Source: Liolophura sinensis (Eukaryota; Mollusca; Polyplacophora; Chitonida; Chitonidae). Taken from it: DNA of 64,000 nucleotides. Every line of letters starts with the position of its first letter. Position 1 is the first letter of the stretch. The DNA is taken from positions 3,162,001 to 3,226,000 of the forward strand of contig NC_088300.1 in the NCBI RefSeq assembly GCF_032854445.1. The letters run 5' to 3'. Shown here piece by piece: positions 50,201 through 62,200 of this stretch. The translations under genes were made by a program, and so were the position numbers. The notes under the pieces are model-generated. The model searched no databases and had not been told where the DNA came from. It saw nothing but the letters and a program-made list of their open reading frames with translations.

Positions 50201-53200
50201 TATCAGATCAAACGTGTACATACTGTGCCTTTAGGGAGAGCCTTTAAATCAGTCTGAACATGTAGATACTGTAAGTATCAGATCAAACGTGTACATATTG
50301 TGCCTTTAGGGAGAGCCTTTAAATCAGTCTGAACATGTAGATACTGTAAGTATCAGATCAAACGTGTACATACAGTGCCTTTAGGGAGGGCCTTTAAATC
50401 AGTCTGAACATGTAAATACTGTAAGTATCAGATCAAACGTGTACATACAGTGCCTTTAGGGAGGGCCTTTAAATCAGTCTGAACATGTAGATACTGTAAG
50501 TATCAGATCAAACGTGTACATACAGTGCCTTTAGGGAGAGCCTTTAAATCAGTCTGAACATGTAAATACTGTAAGTATCAGATCAAACGTGTACATACAG
50601 TGCCTTTAGGGAAATGTTTCATGTCAGATCAAATGTATACATACAGTGCCTTTAGGGAAATGTTTCATGTCAGATCAAATGTATACATACAGTGCCTTTA
50701 GGGAAATGTTTCGTGTCAGATCAAATGTGTACATACTGTGCCTTTAGGGAAATGTTTCATGTCAGATCAAATGTGTACATACAGTGCCTTTAGGGAAATG
50801 TTTCATGTCAGATCAAATGTATACATACAGTGCCTTTAGGGAAATGTTTCATGTCAGATCAAATGTATACATACAGTGCCTTTAGGGAAATGTTTCATGT
50901 CAGATCAAATGTATACATACAGTGCCTTTAGGGAAATGTTTCATGTCAGATCAATTGTATACATACAGTGCCTTTAGGGAAATGTTTCATGTCAGATCAA
51001 CTGTGTACATACAGTGCCTTTAGGGAAATGTTTCATGTCAGATCAAATGTGTACATACAGTGCCTTTAGGGAAATGTTTCATGTCAGATCAAATGTATAC
51101 ATACAGTGCCTTTAAGGAAATGTTTCATGTCAGATCAAATGTGTACATACAGTGCCTTTAGGGAAATATTTCATGTCAGATCAAATGTGTACATACAGTG
51201 CCTTTAGGGAAATGTTTCATGTCAGATCAAATGTGTACATATTGTGCCTTTAGGGAAATGCTTCATGTCAGATCAAATGTATACATACAGTGCCTTTAGG
51301 GAAATGTTTCATGTCAGATCAAATGTATACATACAGTGCCTTTAGGGAAATGTTTCATGTCAGATCAAATGTATACATACAGTGCCTTTAGGGAAATGTT
51401 TCATGTCAGATCAAATGTGTACATACAGTGCCTTTAGGGAAATGTTTCATGTCAGATCAAATGTATACATACAGTGCCTTTAGGGAAATGTTTCATGTCA
51501 GATCAAATGTATACATACAGTGCCTTTAGGGAAATGTTTCATGTCAGATCAAATGTGTACATACTGTGCCTTTAGGGAAATGTTTGGCCTGTGAAGAAGC
51601 TGCTCAGTTTCCTTGACAACAACCATCTTCATGTTAGGATGACATTCCACTATAACACAAACGTAGGATCAATGACTTACAGATTTTCAAACATACTCGT
51701 TCGAAACCAGCATGGGTTAACTTTTCACTCTGGTTCAAGGACGAAAAGCTGTACTCACAGCATGATCTCTTACTCACAATCGTACATTTTAGTTCATGTT
51801 TCCAAAAGAAACTATTCATCACGGTAACAAAAAATACATACATTTCCTTTGAACATAAATCCAGTTTAACGATAATGACTTACTTTACATGAAGCTGATC
51901 TTTAACAAATAGCTACACCAACATGTAAAGACCATGTAACATTTTCATTATCTACCCTCTTACCCAAAGTTGACAGAAGATGTGAGGACTTTGAGGCTAT
52001 TTTGTGGTCAGGATCTCCAACCTTATTTACCAGCATGCCCAGCAGCATCTGCAATGAAAAAAATACAGAAATTAATCCAACAATTTCACTAGACGTTTCC
52101 AAGTAACTTAAGATCCTTTCTGCATTCACATAAAAAATTTTCAAATTTATGTAATTATAAACATTTTGGGGAAAAATTTCTTCGCATATTTCTGAAATCC
52201 ATAGAAGTAAGATTCATATAAACATGTATTTCAACAAATCAAATTATAGAATAGAAGTTTGGCAAACTTTCAAATGTTTGCAATTTCATTCCATATAAGC
52301 ACAAAAACTACATGGAGCTATTATTAATGATAAGATAATGGTGTAATATTAATATCAAACATTTTAGCAATGTTCTAAAGAAGCTTACCTTTTCTTGCTC
52401 TGGTTTGTTAACAAGCAAGCTGTATATGGCACCTACAGAACATAAAAATGAAGTCAACAAGGAAAAAATCAGAGATTGCAAAAACATAATCCTATCCTTT
52501 CCAGAAAAATATAAATATAACACAATGAGTGGGCAAAACAAAAAAGAGACACACTTCACAATGGTGTGGATTCAATAACATGGACAAATGCATGGCAAGA
52601 GATGGTGTATACTGATGCTGAATGTACTAGGTCTAGCACAACTTTCCCTCCTGTCCACCCCATCTGCCATATCTGCCTCGCCCGCCGTATCTGCTTCGAC
52701 CACCGTATCCGACCTGTCCACCCCATCTGCCATATCTGCCTCGCCCGCCGTATCTGACTCTACCACCATATCCAACCTGTCTGCCATATCTGCCTCGCCC
52801 GCCGTATCTGACTCTACCACCATATTCGACCTGTCTGCCATATCTGCCTCGCCCGTTGTATCTGAGTCTACCACCCTATCTGCTTTGACCACCATATCCG
52901 ACCTGTCCACCATATCTGCCTCGCCCGCCGTATCTGACTCTACCACGATATCCAACCTGTCTGCCATATCTGCCTCACCCGCCGTATCTGCTTTGACCAC
53001 CATATTCGACCTGTCTGCCATATCTGCCTCGCCCGTTGTATCTGAGTCTACCACCATATCTGCTTCGGCCACCATATTCGACCTGTCCGCCATATTTGCC
53101 TCGCCCGCCGTATCTGAGTCTACCACCGTATCTGCTTTGACCACCATATCCGACCTGTCCACCATATCTGCCTCGCCCGTCGTATCTGACTCTACCACCA

Positions 53201-56200
53201 TATCCAACCTGTCCGCCATATCTGCCTCACCCGCCGTATCTGCTTCGGCCACCATATCTGACCTGTCCACCATATCTGCCTCACCCGTCGTATCTGCTTC
53301 GACCACCGTATCCGACCTGTCTGCCATATCTGCCTTGCCCGCCGTATCTGCTTCGGCCACCATATCCGACCTGTCCACCATATCTGCCTCACCCGCCGTA
53401 TTCTCTTCGACCACCGTATCTGCTTTGACCACCGTATACGACCTGTCTGCTGTAAACACTGGCACTACTTTCCAAAAAACTTTGTTACATTTGCACGAAA
53501 AGGGTGGTATTGTCACTATAACTGACTCCTGTTAAAACCAATTAGCAATTAGTACGAGTTAATTCTGAGCTATCCAATAACTTGAAAGCTAAACCTGGCT
53601 CAGGAAGAGACACATGCAACTTTTTTGTCTTGATGTACAGTTTTTCAAAGTCCATCACATAATTCTCCATGCTCATTGAAGGAATTTTTCGAAAACGATC
53701 AAACGCTGTCAGTTCACAAGTTCTGCACACAATCAGTCTGTACACCATCATCCTCAGTCTGTACACCACCAGTCTGTACACTATCAGTCTGTACACTATC
53801 ATCCTCAGTCTGTACACTATCATCCTCAGTCTGTACACCACCAATCTGTACACCATCAACCTCAGTCTGTACACCACCAATCTGTACACCATCAACCTCA
53901 GTCTGTACACGATCAACCTCAGTCTGTACACCATCAGTCTGTACACCATCAACCTCAGTCTGTACACCACCAATCTGTACACCATCAACCTCAGTCTGTA
54001 CACCATCAGTATGTACACCATCAACCTCAGTCTGTACACCATCAGTCTGTACACCATCAACCTCAGTCTGTACACCATCAATCTGTACATCATCAACCTC
54101 AGTCTGTACACCATCAATCTGTACACCATCAACCTCAGTCTGTACACCATCAGTCTGTACACCATCAATCTGTTCATCATCAACCTCAGTCTGTACACCA
54201 TCAACCTCAGTCTGTACACCATCAATCTGTACACCATCAATATCAGTCTGTACACCATCAACCTCAGTCTGTACACCATCAACCTCAGTCTGTACACCAT
54301 CAATCTGTTCATCATCAACCTCAGTCTGTACACCATCAACCTCAGTCTATACACCATCAATCTGTACACCATCAACCTCAGTCTGTACACCATCAATCTG
54401 TTCACCATCAATCTGTTCACCATCAACCTCAGTCTGCACACCATCAGTCTGTACACCATCATCCTCAGTCTATACACCATCAATCGGTACACCATCAACC
54501 TCAGTCTGTACACCATCAATCTGTTCATCATCAACCTCAGTCTGTACATCATCATCCTCAATCTGTACACCATCAACCTCAGTCTGTACACCATCAATCT
54601 GTTCACCATCAACCTCAGTCTGTACACCATCAGTCTGTACATCATCATCCTCAGTCTGTACACCATCAATCTGTACACCATCAACCTCAGTCTGCACACC
54701 ATCAGTCTGTACACCATCATCCTCAGTCTGTACACCGTCATCCTTATATAATTTTTCAAGTTCACTGAACACTCTGTTTCTGATTGTCTCCTCACATTTT
54801 GTGCCACTATGAGAATCATACAGGTACATGTATGCCATATCACACCCAACATACACTCCCTGTCATTCTGCAGACTTTGTGCCACTCTGAGAATCCTACA
54901 TGTGTGCAATATCCTACCTGACATACACTCCCTGTCGTTCTGCAGACTTTGTTCCACTCTGAGAATCCTACATGTATGTCATATCCTACCCAACATACAC
55001 TCCCTGTCATTCTGCAGACTTTGTGCCACTCTGAGAATCCTACATGTGTGCCATATCCTACCCGACATACACTCAGTGTCATTCTGCAGACTTTGTGCCA
55101 CTTTGAGAATCCTACATGTATGCCATATCCTACCCGACATACACTCCCTGTCATTCTGCAGACTTTGTGCCACTCTGAGAATCCTACATGTATGTCATAT
55201 CCTACCCGACATACACTCAGTGTCATTCTGCAGACTTTGTGCCACTCTGAGAATCCTACATGTATGCCATATCCTAACCGACATACACTCCCTGTCATTC
55301 TGCAGACTTTGTGCCACTCTGAGAATCCTACATGTATGTCATATCCTAACTGACATACACTCCCTGTCATTCTGCAGACTTTGTGCCACTCTGAGAATCC
55401 CACATGTGTGCCATATCCTACCCAACATACACTCCCTGTCATTCTGCAGACTTTGTGCCACTTTGAGAATCCTACATGTATGCCATATTCTACCCGACAT
55501 ACACTCAGTGTCATTCTGCAGACTTTGTGCCACTTTGAGAATCCTACATGTATGTCATATCCTAACTGACATACACTCCCTGTCATTCTGCAGACTTTGT
55601 GCCACTCTGAGAATCCTACATGTGTGCCATATCCTGCCCGACATACACTCCCTGTCATTCTGCAGACTTTGTGCCACTTTGAGAATCCTACATGTATGTC
55701 ATATCCTACCCGACATACACTCCCTGTCATTCTGCAGACTTTGTGCCACTCTGAGAATCCTACATGTATGTCATATCCTAACTGACATACACTCCCTGTC
55801 ATTCTGCAGACTTTATGCCACTCTGAGAATCCTACATGCGTGCCATATCCTACCCGACATACACTCCCTGTCATTCTGCAGACTTTGTGCCACTCTGAGA
55901 ATCCTACATGTGTGCCATATCCTGCCCGACATACACTCCCTGTCATTCTGCAGACTTTGTGCCACTTTGAGAATCCTACATGTATGTCATATCCTACCCG
56001 ACATACACTCCCTGTCATTCTGCAGACTTTGTGCCACTTTGAGAATCCTACATGTATGTCATATCCTAACTGACATACACTCCCTGTCATTCTGCAGACT
56101 TTATGCCACTCTGAGAATCCTACATGTATGCCATATCCTACCCGACATACACTCCCTGTCATTCTGCAGACTTTGTGCCACTCTGAGAATCCTACATGCG

Positions 56201-59200
56201 TGCCATATCCTACCCGACATACACTCCTTGTCATTCTGCAGACTTTGTGCCACTCTGAGAATCCTACATGCGTGCCATATCCTACCTGACATACACTACC
56301 TGTCATTCTGCAGACTTTGTGCCACTCTGAGAATCCTACATGTGTGCCATATCCTACCCGACATACACTACCTGTCATTCTGCAGACTTTGTGCCACTCT
56401 GAGAATCCTACATGTGTGCCATATCCTACCCGACATACACTACCTGTCATTCTGCAGACTTTGTGCCACTCTGAGAATCCTACATGTGTGCCATATCCTA
56501 CCCGACATACACTACCTGTCATTCTGCAGACTTTGTGCCACTCTGAGAATCCTACATGTGTGTCATATCCTACCCGACATACACTACCTGTCATTCTGCA
56601 GACTTTGTGCCACTCTGAGAATCCCACATGTGTGCCATATCCTACCCGACATACACTCCCTGTCATTCTGCAGACTTTGTGCCACTCTGAGAATCCTACA
56701 TGTGTGCCATATCCTACCCGACATACACTACCTGTCATTCTGCAGACTTTGTGCCACTCTGAGAATCCTATATGTGTGCCATATCCTACCCGACATACAC
56801 TCCCTGTCATTCTGCAGACATTGTGCCACTCTGAGAATCCTACATGTGTGCCATATCCTACCCGACATACACTCCCTGTCATTCTGCAGACTTTGTGCCA
56901 CTCTGAGAATCCTACATGCGTGCCATATCCTACCCGACATACACTACCTGTCATTCTGCAGACTTTGTGCCACTCTGAGAATCCTATATGTGTGCCATAT
57001 CCTACCCGACATACACTCCCTGTCATTCTGCAGACATTGTGCCACTCTGAGAATCCTACATGCGTGCCATATCCTACCCGACATACACTACCTGTCATTC
57101 TGCAGACTTTGTGCCACTCTGAGAATCCTACATGCGTGCCATATCCTACCTGACATACACTACCTGTCATTCTGCAGACTTTGTGCCACTCTGAGAATCC
57201 TACATGTGTGCCATATCCTACCCGACATACACTCCCTGTCATTCTGCAGACTTTGTGCCACTCTAAGAATCCCACATGTGTGCCATATCCTACCCGACAT
57301 ACACTACCTGTCATTCTGCAGACATTGTGCCACTCTGAGAATCCTACATGTGTGCCATATCCTACCCGACATACACTCCCTGTCATTCTGCAGACATTGT
57401 GCCACTCTGAGAATCCTACATGCGTGCCATATCCTACCCGACATACACTCCCTGTCATTCTGCAGACTTTGTGCCACTCTAAGAATCCCACATGTGTGCC
57501 ATATCCTACCCGACATACACTACCTGTCATTCTGCAGACATTGTGCCACTCTGAGAATCCTATATGTGTGCCATATCCTACCCGACATACACTCCCTGTC
57601 ATTCTGCAGACATTGTGCCACTCTGAGAATCCTACATGCGTGCCATATCCTACCCGACATACACTCCCTGTCATTCTGCAGACTTTGTGCCACTCTGAGA
57701 ATCCTACATGCGTGCCATATCCTACCTGACATACACTACCTGTCATTCTGCAGACTTTGTGCCACTCTGAGAATCCTACATGTGTGCCATATCCTACCCG
57801 ACATACACTCCCTGTCATTCTGCAGACTTTGTGCCACTCTAAGAATCCCACATGTGTGCCATATCCTACCCGACATACACTACCTGTCATTCTGCAGACT
57901 TTGTGCCACTCTGAGAATCCTACATGTATGTCATATCCTACCCGACATACACTACCTGTCATTCTGCAGACTTTGTGCCACTCTGAGAATCCCACATGTG
58001 TGCCACATCCTACCCGACATACACTCCCTGTCATTCTGCAGACTTTGTGCCACTCTGAGAATACTACATGCATGCTATATCCTAACCGACATACACTCCC
58101 TGTCATTCTGCAGACTTTGTGCCACTCTGAGAATACTATGCCAAATAATAGCTGAGATATGGCTTGTAAAAATTTACTCAGAAATATCAATGGCCCAGAA
58201 AATATGTGCAAGGACAGACAACTGAAACATATTGAAATGTGAAAAAAACACCTGACAGTGCACAGCTTCTGGTCATTTTGCACACTTCTTGTAAGTTTGA
58301 GAATCCTATGCCTAATAATTGCAGAGAAACCCTCTGCACACATTTTGTTTGTTCGCATGAACTGACGGGAAAAGTGAATGCTATGTGTCTCTTTAAGAGG
58401 GAGGACCCTAACGATAAAATTCTGTACAACAAATCATCAACACAAGGACGGTTAATTGTTACTTTGGTAAACTGCAGTGAAAGGTCAAACAATTTTACCA
58501 CGTTATGTCCACTTTAAACTAATTTATCTATATCTACTGGATGCTACATTAATTGTCAATGGTAAAGGATCTTTTAAATACTTACTCAAAGCACTTTGTT
58601 TTGTGGCCAAAATTGTATCAAAGGACAAGGTCTGAAAAAGAGAAATCAAAATAAATGAAAGCATAGGTTTTCTTGTAGACATTACCATGTATTCTGGAAT
58701 AAGTTATATCTTTACGAAACCTTACAAGCGCTCCCCCCCTCCCCACCATGTCTGAAGCCATTTTCAGTTAGATATATTTTCATATTTATGTAAAAATACA
58801 ACATTATCAAATCAATACTTTCTTTTCCATATTTTTTATAAATCTGACAGGTCTTTTTAATTTTTCATATCATTATCTTAACACATTTAGTATTTGTTCA
58901 CATCTCTTGTTCTTACAGATACAAATATGATTTACCTCCAGAGCTTTTATGAAAGATAGATATTTCTCTTTCAGCTTTGACTCAAAATACCACAACAACA
59001 CTGTTCTGTCAAATCCATCCTTATCTCCAGCATCTATTTTCACAAGGCTGACGAAGTTGTTCTGTGAATAAAACATTCCATAAGCCAATATCAAGTGTCA
59101 AGATTATCTACATTTTCTACAATCAGTACTCCAAAATTCTTTTAAGTTTGTTTATTTACTTGATTTCTGTTTAATGCAGCAGTCAAAAATTTTGCACTTA

Positions 59201-62200
59201 AATGATGGCAAAGAGATTTATGAGTGGAGAAAAACAGAGTTATTGACCTGCTGGGAGAGCTTGTTGGACTTGTAGTCCCCGTCCTCCGCTACTCACCCCT
59301 CCCCACAGTCCACAGCATAAATTAACACAGAGAAAAGATCAATATGGATCACATCTTTCCTGACTGTACCTGTGCAAACGTTCTCAGTTTTCGTCCATTT
59401 GGAATAAAATCCGACTGAAATAACTCTTTCAAAGTGTCTAAGGAAAACAAAAAACAGTACATGGTGAGTTAAATGTACGTATCTCCTGTTCGTCAGACTA
59501 AGGCTGGACTTCATGATATCAAATTCTCGTACCCAACAAATGAATTAGCTTTTAAACCAAGAGGTATGCTGGAATGTTTTTGCCTCACAGGCCTGAGTTT
59601 ATGCTGCGTGTTACAAGACAACCCAATATTTTCACACTAGCACTGAAGTACTGATTACACTAAACTATTTGCTTGATTCTAGGAAGTTCAACTACAAAGA
59701 CACAGGGCAAGTCTTGAAAAGGCAATACAGATATTATCAGCTAAAAGGCATGATATCTGTCTGCTTAAGCTCTTGGACAAGGCAATATGGAAATTGAAAG
59801 CCATGTTTTAACTCTTTAAATGGTGAATTGCATTTGAAGAAAATCTCCATCCAGCAGCAAGTGTATTTTGATTATAAACTGATATCCATACCAACTGCCA
59901 GAATGCATTCTCTTTTTGCCTTTTTCTTCGCCATGGCAACAAGACTGTCCAGACTGGACAGGTTATGAACAGGTGAATCTTGCACGAGAAGTGTGAGGGC
60001 AGCCATTTTGTCCCCTATAGTCCCTGATTTCAGAACTGTCTTGATCCAGCCTGTCTCTGACTTCTTAAACCGCTCCCTCTCTGCAAAAAGGCTTTGAGTT
60101 GGTTACTGTACAAATGATCTGTACACAGATAGTACAGTCTACTATAAAGGATACATTTTCTGATAGGTCTGTCTCTACCTTTTAAAATGTTAACAGAAAT
60201 AATTTTTTATCATTTATCACTTTTGGGCGTGATGGTATCCCTCAGCTAGCTTAAGCTGGAATGCAATGTGCATTGCGTCTGCACATACAGCACTGTTTAC
60301 AGATGGATTTTTTTTATTATTGTTCTACTTTCATGTATTTAAGCCTAAATCATCATTAATTTATTAAAATCTACTTTTGCACTTGACAGTTATGAGCATG
60401 GAATGAACATCACACTGTCCTGTTGGTCTGAGGCCAAAGCAATTTTGGGCTGTAATTCATTTCATTTCAGATTACATTTCATTAAGTTATCAGTGACTAT
60501 ACCTAAATTTATAATAAGTCAGTCATCTACAAATATTGCTTCTACTAGATGCTATATATTCAGACTGAAATACACCATGGAACAGATTCCAAATGCAGAG
60601 GATGAAATCACAAAGATTCTCTGTCCAAGAATGGAATGGCTGAAAATTAAACACCTGAATCAATATCCATGTATATATGTTGATACATGTATTAATATAC
60701 TCACGTGCTTTGTACAGCTCTACCTCATCCTGAAGAAGTTTGGAGGCAAACTCCTCCATTTCATGAAGGAGGCTCTCTGTTATACCTTCTGACGAGCTGA
60801 CATCGCCAATCTGTGACTGCTCCGCAATGAAGACAGGAAAATTATTTTAGTCCAGAATTACACTATAATGTATGTAAAATTACATGGATTTTTATCTGAA
60901 TGTTAACAAGAAAACATATTTTTACATTTATCTAGAAATGTATGACTTCTATTGTCAAATTTCAGAAGCACACACACACTGTGTACTTACATGCTGCTCA
61001 TACCAAGTACCATCCGCTTTTGAGGACAGAATGTTTTCTGGGTTTGTAGTTCTTCAGTCTTGAAGCCAGAATTTGTAGTGTTGACTGAGAACCTACATCT
61101 GTACTGCTAGAGACTTCCTCGTCCTGAACTTTGAACTTGTTTTTGCCTTCTTTCCGCTTTTGCTTGTCTGCTTTATTATCACTTTCACTAGCATCCTTTT
61201 CTGAGGGTGCAACTGCTAATTTGATGGGCTTTTCTTTTTTCTTCTTCTGTTTTCTAGAATCACAGTTAAAATAAATGATGTTAAAAATTTACTTGCTACA
61301 GAGGTATTGTGGCTTTCAACATCAGAAAATTCACATAACATGTGATAAATCTGAATAAATTTCTTTTGCCTTAACAAAAAGTTTGATTTTGTGACTTTCA
61401 CACGATGTACACACACAAACATTCCCTGTTCCCATAGCAATACATGAATGCAAACCCACAGCCTCTATCATTCAGGCACCGGCCCGGATAGCACAGTTGG
61501 TAGAGCGTCCGCTTCGGGACCGGTAGATCCAGGATCAATCCTTGATCGAGTCACACCTAAGACTTTAAAAGAGGAAGTTGTAACTTCCTCGCTTGGCGTT
61601 CAGCATTAAGGGGATAGTGCAATGACTGGTTGACCCGTATCAGTATAATGGCTCGGGCGGGGCGGCTTACTTGCCTTCGGTAAGTCGTCTCAGTGAAGCA
61701 GCACTAAATAAAAGAGCGGTGGAAATCCGTCCTGCAACAAGGAGGCACATTACACGTACATGCACCCTAATGATTCCTTCGTCGTCATATGACTGAAAAA
61801 TTGTTGAGTACGACGTTAAACCCCAAGCACTCACTCACTCTATCATTCAGGCTAATGGTTTGTAGCTACAACACCATAGGCAGCTCAGGGGCTAGCAAAA
61901 TTTATCAATTTTTTTCTTAAAAATAAAATTTCAGCTAAGTGTACATGTAAATAAACCAGTAAGTGCAGTAAGCAAAACAATACAACACCCACTCACCTCT
62001 CACTATCTTCATCTGGCTCCACGGGGCGATGTTTCCTAATGCCAAGATTCTTTATGAAATTCCTTATCTAAAATAAAAGAAACTTTTTCAAAAATGATGT
62101 TCATTAAAAGTATAAAATAAATTAATAAATAAACTAAATATAGAAGAGAGTAAGAAGTCATGACAGAATATGTAACTAGTCAAACTCAACCTTAATGAGT

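Noticed and set aside
52572-54957. Frames of 314-471 codons on both strands as repeat-protein genes
   Set aside because: They are explained by 54-bp and 15/21-bp arrays. Only a short gag-like stretch has independent similarity.
54809-58225. An 1138-codon plus-strand frame (and an 1172-codon minus-strand frame) as protein genes
   Set aside because: Both are produced by the 72-bp repeat having a length divisible by three. They lie in a CEBPZ intron and both strands are equally open.
60403-60792. A 129-codon plus-strand gene
   Set aside because: It overlaps a conserved CEBPZ exon on the other strand and has no similarity of its own.
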